64,000 bases of DNA, from the NCBI GenBank assembly GCA_030762895.1, contig CM061068.1:156384811-156448810 (forward strand), given 5' to 3'. The translations under genes and the position numbers were made by a program. The notes beneath the pieces were generated by a model that was not told where the DNA came from, did not search any database, and saw only the letters and a list, made by a program, of their open reading frames with translations. Each line of letters begins with the position of its first letter. Position 1 is the first letter of the stretch. Of the stretch, positions 47,721-58,681 are shown piece by piece. Source of the stretch: Sophora flavescens. Its lineage: Eukaryota; Streptophyta; Magnoliopsida; Fabales; Fabaceae.

Positions 47721-48031
47721 TTCTCTATTGATATTGTTATAAATTTTATTGGGACTATTCTGGTTTTCAGGTTATGGCACCACCAAAGAATGGGGACAAA
47801 CAACCCATTAAGCACAAGAAGCCCGCATCTGCTCATGAGGATGACTTAGAGTTGCCTCCGGGACCCGGCTCTTCTTCTAGGGCTGCCTCCTCTGCTCCCC
47901 GTTTCCGATCTTCGCAGCACGCGAAGCATTGGGAATTGGCGACGGCAAAGGAGATAGTCCTCGAGAGGAGTGTGGTCCTGGTGGGCAACAACTATCCGTC
48001 AGTCTCTGAGTAGATTCGTACTCGGAGTTGG

Positions 48032-49655
48032 CGTAACATCCTAAAATTTTAATATAATTAATTTGTTAAAAAAATATTAAGTTATTAAAAAGTATAGTAC
48101 AAATAAAATATAATTAAGAGGTTTAATGTAAACATTTAATAGTAGAAAAATTTATTGAAATGAATTAACAATTATAAGGAATACAAAATATTAAAAAATA
48201 GAAATTTAATTAATTAAATAACTATTGTACAGGGGCGTTGACAAGCCCAAGTACACTTAGATGCATTTTGACTTTTTCCAAAATAAAATCACGTTTAGGT
48301 TTAAAAAATAAAATAAAATAATAAATAGATGTTAAAAGGCCATCAGCCCATCACGTCGTGTCCCTTTTAAAACTAAGAGCTGCACTGTGCTGCAGCATAG
48401 CGACATAGTGACGGATCTGTACGAGTTTCTTTCTTTGGCAGTGCGATCATAGCAACACGCCAACACAGATCCAAGAACGTTTGTTTGTGTTGAGAAGGAA
48501 TTACCCTGTAGTATTTTGAGATTTTTTTTAATTGATTTGATGTATATTATTAGTAACCTAATTTCTATTATGATATGTTGTGATATTCATGATTGTTTGT
48601 TATTGGTGGAAATGTATATGTTTAAAATTGTGGAAAATAGTTTGTTATATGCATGAAACATGACATATTTGAATTATAATTTGTATGATGTTTGCCGCAA
48701 TACCACCTATGATAGGGTTATCGAAAAGTAATACCACCGTAATGGGGTATCGAAAGTAACATCGCCATATAATTGGGATGTCGAAAAAGAGCAATACCAC
48801 CTAAAAAGGGGTATCGAAAGTAACACCGCCACACGTTGGGGTGTCGACAAGGGAGAAATACCGCCATGTGCACATGAGAGGTATCGAAATAGAAATGTAT
48901 CCGATAGGAGGGTGACATCGAAACACTCCTCATGAGTAGGGGTGATCAATGGGACGCCATTGTCCTGTGATGCGTGAGATTTATGGCATGCCGACAAGAG
49001 ACCAATTTAAGAATGAGGTCTTCGAGTCCCTTGGATTATTTTCAAAATTATTTGGTACGTCGAATGTGATGCATTGAAGTGGTTTGTCCTTATACTATAT
49101 CTTTTTGAGTTGTGGATATTATTGTTGTTATTAAGTGTATTTTAAAATATATTATTTTGGAAAAGTTAGCTGATACCATGGACAATTTTTTCGATTACCG
49201 CACCAACTGAGAACAACACTATTTTCGAAACATTTTATAACTGTATTGTGGTTCACTGGGATTTTATATCTCATAAAAAATATTGTTTTCAGATTCCTAG
49301 GACACCGTCGTTGAGGATACAGAGACTTGAAGATTTATCTTCTTACTTTTAGATTAGTTGGTCAGTATTATAGCATGATTTAAGAGCGTCCTGTAGACGT
49401 TGGATATTAATTTCAGTTTTACTCTTCTCGGATTGCAGTTAGACGCCCAATTTTGAGGTTTTTGATTTTTATTCGAATGTAAGAAATTATTATTATTTTT
49501 CATTACTTTGAAATATTATTATTTTACTTAATATGAGGCATTTTTCAGGCTTAATTATTTGAGAAAATTCTTATGAATCATATTTTAAATTTAAATGTTT
49601 TAAAGGATTTTTATTGGATTTATTTTGGGTTACTAATATAACGAATGGCGTTACA
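48032..49655 (+). repeat. Solo LTR, Tekay-like, TSD GTTGG/GTTGA
   Basis: 1624 bp, CGTAACATCCTAAAATTTTA...AATGGCGTTACA (first T changed to C). Flanks GTTGG (48027-48031) and GTTGA (49656-49660) differ at one base. A minisatellite at 48690-48900 lies inside. Reversed, its start is similar to the LTR at 22319-24140. Confidence 0.8.
48690..48900. repeat. Short tandem repeat inside solo LTR
   Basis: Five to six units of about 30-38 bp of the form ATACCACC...GGGGTATCGAAAGTA with alternating ATACC/ACATCG starts. The two ORFs called on the minus strand here are repeat artefacts. Confidence 0.75.
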
Positions 49656-49810
49656 GTTGAGGTGTGTTGGCTGATCTTCCTCGCAGGTTTGACATCAAAC
49701 TGGTGCAGGAATTTTATGTCAACGCCCTCAACACCGACATTACCCCTCCCGGATGCATATCCGAGGTTAGGGGCATCCCTATCTCCTTCTCTTCCCTCTC
49801 TCTATCTTGA

Positions 49811-51173
49811 ATCTCTTAATTTGCATGTGAATAATTGGTCAATAAGAAAAAACCCATAGTGTCATCGAGTCTAGTTGGTAAGTTTGTGGATTTAGATTGA
49901 ATGCAACTTGGTTCAATGCATGAGTTCTTGTGAAAACCACTTTGATGAACCCCCCTCGATGTTTTGAAAGTTAAATCCCCATGTGAAAAATCGAAATTAA
50001 GAACTTAGAGAATTTTTGTTGAGATTGCATGATTTATGACAAGTTTGGGGTGAAGGGATGCACACACTAGGGATTGTATCTCGGTTAAACAATTTGCAAA
50101 AATGTCCGGGTGAGGAATTTGAGCCTCCAACATTGTTCTTGAATTGTGTGAATCACTTTTGAGTTGCACTTTCCGGATTTGCTTGAATCTTTGCATGGTT
50201 TGCATATCTATATGTTGCATCATATGATTTAGGTAATTTTCTTTACAATTAGCAACTTAGCCTAAAATGAACCAACCTTAATGCATGTTCCCTAGTTAGC
50301 CACATTGAGCTTAAAAGCCTTTTATTCTTAAATGACCTTACACTACAAGCCATAAATCCGAAAAAACCATGTTAACCTAATCTTAGGATTTAGGAGAGCA
50401 TGGAAACTTAGAAAAGTAAGCGTTGTTTGGAAACTAAGTTTGGGGTGGCTACAAAGTGTTATGATGTTGTTTTGGTTGAGAAAAAAAAAGGTTGAAGCCA
50501 AAGGCAAAAATAAAAAGAAGAAAAGTACAAAAATGCCAAAGAGGGCAAAAATAAAAGGGTGTCAAAGGAAATAGGTTGTAGCCACCCAAAGCGTGAAAAA
50601 GAAAAATGGAAAAAGGAATTATAGTGAAAATAAAAGTGTAAAAAGTTTCATGCTCTCTTAATTCCTATGGGCTTAGCCTAGTACCTTTGCATATCCTACC
50701 TTTAGTCAGGCCACATTACAACCTTTGAAAGACCTTTTGATGTTGTAAGTATGTTTTTGTGGGAACCTTGTTTAGATGAAAATCAAATTCATGGAAAGTG
50801 CTATTGAAAAGTGAAATTGAATGAAAGTTGATAGCCTAGACAAATTGAGTGAATGAGTGAATTACTTAATGCCCTTTGTGAGGAAGGCAATTGTTGAAAT
50901 TGGTGATCTCCCTTTTGTGTGTATGTTGGATCCCTTGCTTAAAGTAAAGAATGCTTTGATAATGAATTTCTCTTTTGATCAAAAGTAGATGCATGTGGGG
51001 GTGACCATAACGAATAATGGGGGGGGGGACATCAAGTTAAAAAGGAAATTGTAAACAAGTGTATGAAGCTCGGTTAAATTTGATTGAATCCATGAATCTT
51101 ACCATGTCTTGAGTCTTTTTGATTTTAATTTTAGTTTGCTTGGGGATAATTAAAGTTTAAGTTTGGGGTATTT
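49811..51173 (+). other. Non-coding 3' spacer of Athila-like element
   Basis: About 1.36 kb without an ORF of note. It contains GTTTGGGGTGAAGGG (50042), a purine-rich stretch (50480-50650) and a run of nine G (51021-51029), ending in AAGTTTGGGGTATTT directly before the LTR, the probable polypurine tract. Such G-rich 'AAGTTTGGGG' spacers are usual in Athila elements. Confidence 0.65.
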
Positions 51174-51621
51174 TGATAAGCCTCTAGCTTATCTAGTTAT
51201 ATGGCTAGAAAGGCCAAGGTTTTTATGCTAATTGAGCGATTTAACCTCGCTAATCACCCGAATTTGGCTTCTTTGTCCCTAAGCAACAATTTTAATCTCT
51301 TAGAGAGTTTTTAGGAAATTTTGGGTTATTTTGAGTCAATAAAACATTGAAATGCTACTTTTATATTTAAGATTAAAAGTGAAGCTCGAGGAAGCTAGGA
51401 AATCGACGAAAACAAGCAAAAAGGAAAAAATGCAAGATTCACCTCGCGAAAGGCTGCTCGCCTCGCGAGCCTGAGAAGCAAATTAAGCAGGAACAGGCAT
51501 CGTTCAGCCTCGTGATACGAAGGAAGTGCTCGCCTCGCGAGCTAGAAGCAGTAGAATTGAAGGGTACTTAGGCTGGCCTCACGAGCATCCAAATTTGAAC
51601 TGGCACCAAACTTAAGACTCG

Positions 51622-52386
51622 CATGGTTAACCTATGATCCCTTTGCCATGATCACATGGTTAATCCATGACCCTCTTGCCATGATCCCATTGTTAACACA
51701 TGACCATCTTGCCATGATCCCATGGTTAACCTTTGACCCTCCTGCCATGATCCCTTGGTTAACTAATGAACCTGTTGCCATGATCACATAGTTAACCCAT
51801 GACCCCATTGCCATGATTGCATGGTTAACCCATGACCCGTTTGCCATGATCCCGTGGTTAACCCATGACCTTATTTCCATGATCCCATGGTTAACCCATG
51901 ACCCTCTTGCCATGATCTCATTGTTAACACATGACACTATTTCCATGACCACATGGTTAACGCATGGCACTCTTGCCATGATCACATGCTTAACCCATGA
52001 CTCTGCGGCCATGATCACATGGTTAACCCATGACCCTGTTGCCAGGATCACATGGTTAACCCTGTTGCCATGATACCATGGTTAACCCATGACCCTCTTG
52101 CCATGATCCCATGGTTAACACATGACCCTCTTGCCACAATACCATGGTTAAACCATGACCCTCTTGCAATGATCCCATGGTTAAACCATGACCCTCTTGC
52201 CATGATCACATGCTTAACCATGACCTTCTTGCCATGATCCCATGGTTAACCCATGACCCTCTTGTCATGATCACATGGTTAACCCATAACCCCGTTTCCA
52301 TGATCACATGGTTAACCCTTGACCCTCTTGCCATGATCCCACGGATAACACTAGACCCTATTGCCATGATCCCATGGTTAACCCAT
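51622..52386. repeat. 33-bp minisatellite, left arm
   Basis: About 23 units. Each has the near-palindrome CATGGTTAACCCATG, followed by ACCCTCTTGC and then CATGATCCC or CATGATCAC. Units differ mainly at the CCC/CAC position and at CTCTTGC/CTGTTGC. The arm is cut at 52386 by the insertion of the gag-only element. Because 33 is a multiple of three, both strands stay open for long stretches. Confidence 0.93.
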
Positions 52387-53809
52387 TGATGTCGTGCGAT
52401 CCGGCAAGTGTACCGGATTGTCGCCAAGTAATAAAAAGATATCGATCCCACAGAGATCGTGATCTCAAATCGCAACTAATTATCAAATTGACTAAACTGG
52501 ACTTTAGAAAAGGATTTTGAAAAGGTTTTTGATATTTGAAATAAGGGATAACTTAGAAAATCAGATAAGGAATGCAATCAAGTAAAACAGAAAGTAAATC
52601 AATTTATGGTTTTTCAGATCTAGATGGATTCCTAGGAATTTAGGTTACCAACAAGGTTGTTTATGTTACTAAATTGATTACCCCTTTGTTAATTATTGAA
52701 ATTGCCTTGAAGGCGAATTTATCCTCAAATAGTTAATGCTCCCTCTCGGGTTACAAAAATTGTGCCCAATTAAACCAACCCCTACTCTCGTGGTAGTCGA
52801 ATTTAGATTGGACCCTTTACACTTTGTAACAATTCGTTAATCCTCGAAGGACCGCTTCTAACTCTCGTGATTTAAGTCCTAAGTCTGATTCTATAGATCC
52901 GATACCTAAGTTCACCGCTAGGTTCCTCCTTAGAATATCTACGTCACGCAAATAAGCGGCCGCCGAATTTACGAGTAATTAAAACACTAGAAATTAGATC
53001 TAAAGCAAAATCGCAATTAACAAAGATAAAACATCAATTCATTGCCATAAACAAACCTTGGGCATAGCCCCAATCCCTAGAACTAAACTACTACTCAAGC
53101 CTTGCCATGGTGATGACAAACTTGGTTAACAACAACATGAAAATAAAAATAAGAGAAGAGAGGAGGAAGAAGAAGAGAGAGATCCTAAATTATAGCCTAA
53201 GAGTAGCAGCCCAGAAGTCCTCCTTGTCTCTGCCCAGATGCCTTATTTATAGATTAGGGAAGTTTTAATCCCAATCTAACTCAAATTAGATCTAAATCAG
53301 TTGCTTCTGATCCAAGTAATGCGCGTCACGGTCATGATGGCCATCACGGCCAGGCCGTGACGGCTTCTGCCTTGGGCGCTTCTTCAGTGATTGGTCTGTC
53401 ATGGCCATGATGCTCATCACGGCTAGGCCGTGATCCGTTCTACCTGTTGAGGGTCTGGTTCAGCTGACAGGTCACGACCGTGATGGACATCACGGCTAGG
53501 CCGTGACCAGTTCTGACTTTTGCCTTCTTTCTTTTCAGTTTTGCTCGATCATGGCTGTGATGGTCATCACGGCTAGGCCATGATGGGCTCTGTTTGGCTC
53601 ATTTTCTTCACTTTTCAAGCCCCATCTTCATCCAAGCTCCATCATGGTTGATCCTGAGCATTTAATCCTTAATTTCTGCAAAACAACACCACAAAACCGC
53701 CTTACCCGTTCCAAGGTAAAAACTAACCAAAATCAAATTAAAAATGCCTAAACTATATGAAAATGCATGCAAAATGATAAACAAATATGAGGTGTAATCA
53801 CACCCATCA
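52387..53809 (-). repeat. 3' LTR of gag-only element
   Basis: 1423 bp, plus-strand ends TGATGTCGTGCGATCC and CACACCCATCA. Minus-strand TATA box TATAAATAAG near 53249-53258, with four CACGGCCGTGA-type double dyads at 53325-53590 upstream of it. Confidence 0.92.
53325..53590. repeat. Palindromic double-dyad cluster in 3' LTR
   Basis: Four units of about 68 bp of the form TCACG.CCGTGATGG.CATCACGGCTAGGCCGTGA, the same motif as at 5755-6012, 55193-55425 and 58344-58570. Confidence 0.85.
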
Positions 53810-55500
53810 AATCATCTCAAGCTTAAGATTTTGCTTGTCCTCAAGCAATCACCAAGGCCAGACAATATAAACAATCAGAGCATGGATAGTGAACCAAGAA
53901 CCCGAGTAACTAATCCAAGCGACCGGCATATTCGAATAAGTACCCAAGAGACAATCAAATTCAAATCCAATTAGAATCTTAGGCTTCCTAAATTCACATT
54001 CTCACTGATTCGGGTACTCTTTCTCACCTCACTCAAGTGTTTAAGGGTATATGACAATTCGCTCAATTTCCTCAAGGAAGGAATTCTACCATAAGCTTGA
54101 CTATTAACCAGATCTCTACTTTATTAATGAAAACACATAAGAATCAAAAGGTCTTTTATTTTGGTTGTAACGAGGCCATGGGATTAATCGTTAGGTGGGG
54201 AAATCAAGAAAAGGAAATTTCAAGAGGGCTAAATAGAATATCAAACATTGCAAAGCATGACACCTTCTAAAATACCTTTTTGGCTTTGATTCATTTTTCC
54301 ACCTTTCTTACCTTCTTTTTTATTTTATTTCTCCTTTCTTTTTGTCATCCCCTTCTCCATATTTTTTTGTTTATTTTATTTTATTTTATTTATTTGGAGA
54401 AGGGGAGATTTTCAATTCAAGAGAAATCTTTTCTAACTTTCTCATTTCATACTTTTTCAAACTACCTTTTTACCCTTTTTACAATACTTTAAAAGGTGTC
54501 ATACCAAGCATTATTCATCAAAGTAATTCAAGGTGCCAAGAAAAGTATTTTATTCTTCTAGGCTCAAAATTGGGCAACTAAGGGGTAGCATTTAATCAAT
54601 CAAAGCTCAGAAGGCCGAAAAAATACCTAGTGCCTCAATCATTTTCAAAATTGTTTTAAAAAATTTCTAAGTTTCAAAATGGTTTCAAGTCAAGTTATAG
54701 AGAATACAATCCAAGAGGAATAAAACACTCAATCACAAAGAATGGGGTAGATTTAGTGAGTACCCCTTTTAGGCTCAAAAATCTCACATTTAGTAGTTTA
54801 AAATCAGTGAGAAACACAAATCTAAGGTACCACATGCTAATTATCAACTATCAAAAGATTATCTCAAGCATTTTTATTTTTAGCCTTATCACAAGAATAA
54901 AAAAAATTGGGTTCAAAAATTCACTATCTCAATTTATTTGGCACCAAGTTCTCGCAATCGGATGCACATTCTAAGCAAAGGGCAATCTAACCATGTGATC
55001 ATGCAAAATTATGCCTATATGAGTGCAACATGAAAAATGCAAAAAATGCACAAATACCCCTACCCCAAGCTTAAAAACTTACATTGTCCCCAATGTAAAT
55101 AATCAAGTCAGAGAGAGGAGAAAAATGGAACAACTCACCGAGGTGGTAGCGTGTGTTGGCTCACATGTCAGTCAAAAACTTGTTGGAAATTGTATCACGA
55201 CCGTGATGCGTATCACGGGCAGGCCGTGATCAATTCTGGTCTTCAGGAGCTGGCCTGTCAAGGCCGTGACTTCCATCACGGCTAGGCCGTGATATACTCT
55301 GTTCTTTAGGGTCCTACTCATCACGCCCGTGATGCTTATCACGGCTGGGCCATGATCCTTTCTGGTCTTCTTGGTTAGCTTATCACGGCCGTGACCACTG
55401 TCACGACCTGGGCGTGATGACTTTTGACTTTATTCGTCCCTGCCCTTTTTGCTCTTCCTTCCTTCTTAACCTGAAAAGACTTGACAAATCTATTAATTTA
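53810..55500 (-). other. Internal spacer of gag-only element
   Basis: No coding content. On the minus strand it has ACATTGGGGACAATGTAAG and AAGCTTGGGGTAGGGG (about 55060-55100), the characteristic Athila spacer wording, and ends at AAGCTTGAGATGATT beside the 3' LTR (possible polypurine tract). Palindromic repeats occupy 55193-55425. The ORFs on the plus strand at 54280-54581 are low-complexity T-rich artefacts. Confidence 0.65.
55193..55425. repeat. Four tandem palindromic units outside the LTR
   Basis: Four units with a period of about 62-64 bp, each TCACG.CCGTGA, short spacer, TCACGG..GGCCGTGAT. The same design as in the LTRs but located in the internal spacer. Confidence 0.85.
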
Positions 55501-55574
55501 TGATCTTTTTCCTCTTGATCTTCTCAAATTATTCAAGAGCTAAATTCAACAACAAATTGAGAAGGGAAAGAAAG

Positions 55575-55615
55575 CTTGGGTTGCCTCCCAAGAAGCGCTT
55601 ATTTATGGTCTTAAG
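55575..55615 (-). other. Conserved Athila junction motif
   Basis: On the minus strand CTTAAGACCATAAATAAGCG followed by CTTCTTGGGAGGCAACCCAA. I remember this GCGCTT.TTGGGAGGCAACCC wording from the end of the coding region in many Athila-like elements. Its presence right after gag suggests that pol was removed cleanly. Confidence 0.5.
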
Positions 55616-55635
55616 CTTGACCATACTTCTTTCAA

Positions 55636-56344
55636 TCAACCGGGGTCAACTGGGCGAAGAAGTGCAAGTACACTTCTCTTCCATGGGAGTCCTTCAGAGA
55701 GCTGATTTTGCTCATATGGCCAATTGCGCTTCCGCTTTGCTCTTTTCACTCTGAGCTTCATGGCCTTACTCCCTCCCGGCGGAAGTTTTGTTTCCACATG
55801 ATGAGCAACTCCAACTTCATCACTACTGGGTGCATCATTTGCCATGCAAATCTTCGGAGTATGTGCTGGCTTGTTGGGCAATCTTAGTTTCTAGCATCTT
55901 GTTAAGGATGGATAAGTTATCTACCTTAGATGCTAGCTCTTTTATTGCCTCGTTTACTGACCTACCTTGTTGTCTAAACTCTTCATTTTGTTTTGTTTGA
56001 GTTTCAACAAAACTTTCCAATAAAGACTCGAGTTTAGACTTCTGTACCTGAGGATACCCCGCTGCGGGTTTCCTATTACCTTGGCCTTCTTGGAACTCAT
56101 GGTTCAGCGTGTTGCTGTAGTTCCCGTACGAGAGGTAAAGGCTGTTCTTCCTTCCTTGGTTGTAAGGATTTGGGGGAGCATAATTCGGCAACTTCGGGTT
56201 CGTGTCGTAGAAGTTGTGACAAGAGTTCACTTGTTCCCCCGAAGCGCCGGATCCATGAGCAATACCACGTGGGCACTCCATTATGTCATGTCCCTGCATT
56301 CCACAAATCTCACAAACAATGTTAGTAGCACCTATTGAATTCAC
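55636..56344 (-). pseudogene. Gag C-terminal part with zinc knuckle (gag-only element)
   Basis: The ORF 56344-55835 has knuckle CEICGMQGHDIMEC (CX2CX4HX4C), the VNSCHNFYD block also seen in the pol ORF at 935-4000, a Gln/Asn/Pro-rich linker and a helical stretch FVETQTKQNEEF..VNEAIKELASKVDNLSILNKMLETKIAQQ, likely coiled coil. It ends SEDLHGK. A second reading (55881-55636) continues in another frame with basic residues and stops before the junction motif at 55575. Confidence 0.8.
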
Positions 56345-56390
56345 ATTAGCCCTTTCGAGCTGATCAAAGCGTTTATTCAGTGAGTCTATT

Positions 56391-57212
56391 TTAGACGATA
56401 AGATCAGTGCTATTCATTTCAAACTTACCCCCCGAAATCTTTTTCGGGTTATTACCTCTTTCTGAACCCCATTGGTGGTAGTTGGTGGCCACGTTTTCAA
56501 TGATGTTGAATGCCTCAGTCAGAGGCCTATTCATAAAGGATCCACCAGCTCCGGAATCAAGTGACACCTTCGAAGAGTAATCCAATCCATTGTAGAAGGT
56601 GTGCACTAACAACCACCTCTCGAGTCCATGATGTGGGCAAGACTCCAGCAATCCCTTGTAGCGATCCCAAGCTTCTGGCAAGCATTCTCCGTCCTTTTGG
56701 AAGAAGCCGGTGATCTGGGCTCGTAGGTAAGCCGTCTTGGAGGGAGGGAAAAATTTCTCCAAGAATGCCTGCTCTAGTTGGTCCCAAGTCGATAAGGTAT
56801 TAGCGGACACTTGTTTCAGCCAAGCTTTCGCTTTTTGGGTCAGAGATGAGGGGAATAACCTTAAGCGAATAGCATCAACCGGGGCGCCTTGAATTATAAC
56901 TGCATTGGTGAACTCCAAGAATGTCTCCACGTGGTCGGTCGGGTCCTCCGAGGGCAATCCTCCGAATTGATGTTGCCTAATCATGTTGATTAGCATGGGC
57001 GGTATAGTGTAGTTCTCCGCCTCAATCTCTGGCCTGGCAATCCCAGTTCGCAAACCCCTCGCATTTGGGGCTGCGTAGTCCTTCAATGGCTTCGTATCCG
57101 GAAATTCGCCATGAGTGGAATGAGAATCAACCTCTCTCTCTCTTTCTTTGTAGTCTCCTACGTCTGTGAAAGGTCCTTTCGACTTCGGGGTCGACCTCAC
57201 TAAGGTTTCCAA
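56391..57212 (-). pseudogene. Gag N-terminal part (gag-only element)
   Basis: 273 codons from METLVRSTPKSKG. Gag core: IPPMLINMIRQHQFGGLPSEDPTDHVETFLE, IRLRLFPSSLTQKAKAWL, TWDQLEQAFLEKFFPPSKTAYLRAQITGF, EAWDRYKGLLESCPHHGL, FYNGLDYSSKVSLDSGAGGSFM. The core is entirely open, which suggests selection or recent age. A one-base shift near 56400 separates it from the knuckle half (56344). It differs in sequence from the gag at 3904-4758 although LTR ends and primer are shared. Confidence 0.88.
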
Positions 57213-57380
57213 GACTTAGTGATCTTTGCATAAAAGAGAAAACACAAAGAGATAGATGCTCAAAACAGAGAAAAAGAGATTGATGAAGATTTTTTTTAAT
57301 AACAAAAAACAATTAAAAATAAAAAGAAATAGTCCAGAAAAAACAATTTTAAAATTAAATTGAGATTCGAGAAAGCACAG

Positions 57381-57398
57381 TCCCCGGCAACGGCGCCA
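57381..57398 (-). other. Primer-binding site, tRNA-Asp type
   Basis: Plus strand TCCCCGGCAACGGCGCCA, identical to 4875-4892, six bases from the LTR. Confidence 0.93.
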
Positions 57399-57404
57399 AA
57401 AACT

Positions 57405-58681
57405 TGATGTTGTGCGATCCGGCAAGTGTACCGGATTATCGCCAAGTAATAAAAAGATATCAATCCCACAGAGACCGTGATCTCAAATCGCAACTAATTA
57501 TCACATTGACTAAACTGGACTTTAGAAAAGGATTTTGAAAAGTGTTTTGATATTTGAAATAAGGGATAACTTAGAAAATCAGATAAGGAATGCAATCAAG
57601 TAGAACAAAAAGTAAATCAATTTATGGTTTTTCAGATCTAGATGAATTCCTAGGAATTTGGGTTACCAACAAGGTTGTTTATGTTACTAAATTGATTACC
57701 CCTTTGTTAATTATTGAAATTGCCTTATAGGCGAATTTATCCTCAAATAGTTAATGCTCCCTCTCGGGTTACAAAAACTGTGCCCAATTAAACAAACCCC
57801 TACTCTCGTGGTAGTCGAATTTAGATTGGACCCTTTACACTTTGTGACAATTCGTTAATCCTCGAAGGATCACTTCTAACTCTCCTTATTTAAGTCCTAA
57901 GTCTGATTATATAGATCCGATACCTAAGTTCACCGCTAGGTTCCTCCTTAGAATATCTACGTCACGCAAATAAGCGGCCGCCGAATTTACGAGTAATTAA
58001 AACACTAGAAATTAGATCTAAAGAAAAATCGCAATTAACAAAGATAAAACATCAATTCATTGCCATAAACAAACATTGGGCATAGCCCCAATCCCTAGAA
58101 CTAAACTACTACTCAAGCCTTTCCATGGTGATGAGAAGCTTGGTTAACAACAACATGAAAATAAAAATAAGAGAAGAGAGGAGGAAGAAGAAGAGAGAGA
58201 TCCTAAATTATAGCCTAAGAGTAGCAGCCCAGAAGTCCTCCTTGTCTCTGCCCAGATGCCTTATTTATAGATTAGGGAAGTTTGAATCCCAATCTAACTC
58301 AAATTAGATCCAAATCAGTTGCTTCGGATCCAAGTAATGCGCGTCAGGCCGTGACGGCTTCTGCCTTGGGTGCTTCTTCAGTGATTGGTCTGTCACGGCC
58401 GTGATGCTCATCACGGCCAGGCCGTGATCATTTCTGCCTGTTGAGGGTCTGGTTCAGCTGACAGGTCACGACCGTGATGGACATCACAGCTAGGCCGTGA
58501 CCAGTTCTGACTTTTGCCTTCTTTCTTTTCAGTTTTGCTCGATCATGGCCGTGATGGTCATCACGGCCCGCCTTACCCGTTCCAAGGTAAAAACTAACAA
58601 AAATAAAATTAAAAAATGCCTAAGCTATATGAAAATGCATGCAAAATGATAAACAAATATGAGGTGTAATCACACTGATCA
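57405..58681 (-). repeat. 5' LTR of gag-only element
   Basis: 1277 bp, TGATGTTGTGCG...CACACTGATCA. Highly similar to 52387-53809 except for two deletions inside the palindromic region (near 58344 and 58568), which account for most of the 146-bp length difference. The deletions fall in the hairpin-forming part. Confidence 0.92.

Larger units (their letters stand above)
47774..49810 (+). pseudogene. Env-like ORF of Athila-like element, split by a solo LTR
   Basis: The 79-codon start (47774-48013) reads MAPPKNGDKQPIKHKKPAS..., Pro/Ser-rich, then FRSSQHAKHWELATAKEIVLERSVVL, the typical entry of the plant env-like/'plant transposon' domain; a TAG at 48011 follows. After the solo LTR (48032-49655) a recognisable continuation appears in shifted frames: LVQEFYVNALNTDITPPG and VRGIPISFS (about 49690-49790), which is how this domain continues in relatives. 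Just upstream of the ATG is TTTTCAGG (47765-47772), which looks like a 3' splice site; this fits spliced env expression but is only a motif. Confidence 0.65.
52387..58681 (-). mobile_element. Gag-only (non-autonomous) Athila-like retrotransposon, complete, TSD CCCAT
   Basis: 6295 bp with both LTRs (52387-53809 and 57405-58681), tRNA-Asp primer site (57381-57398), gag in two frames and a long spacer. CCCAT at 52382-52386 and 58682-58686 is a perfect TSD made of minisatellite sequence. There is no protease, RT or integrase, so it must have moved with enzymes from a relative, for example the element at 1-6236 whose LTR ends and primer site it shares. The structure fits the TR-GAG type of plant non-autonomous element. 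Confidence 0.92.

Noticed and set aside
47322..48013. Gag fragment and MAPPKNG ORF as two independent small genes
   Set aside because: Both belong to the order of an Athila-like element (LTR, primer site, gag, env-like) and are truncated forms of known domains.
54280..54581. Plus-strand ORFs rich in Phe/Leu/Ser that look like membrane proteins
   Set aside because: They come from a T-rich low-complexity stretch in the spacer of a minus-strand element and overlap each other in two frames.
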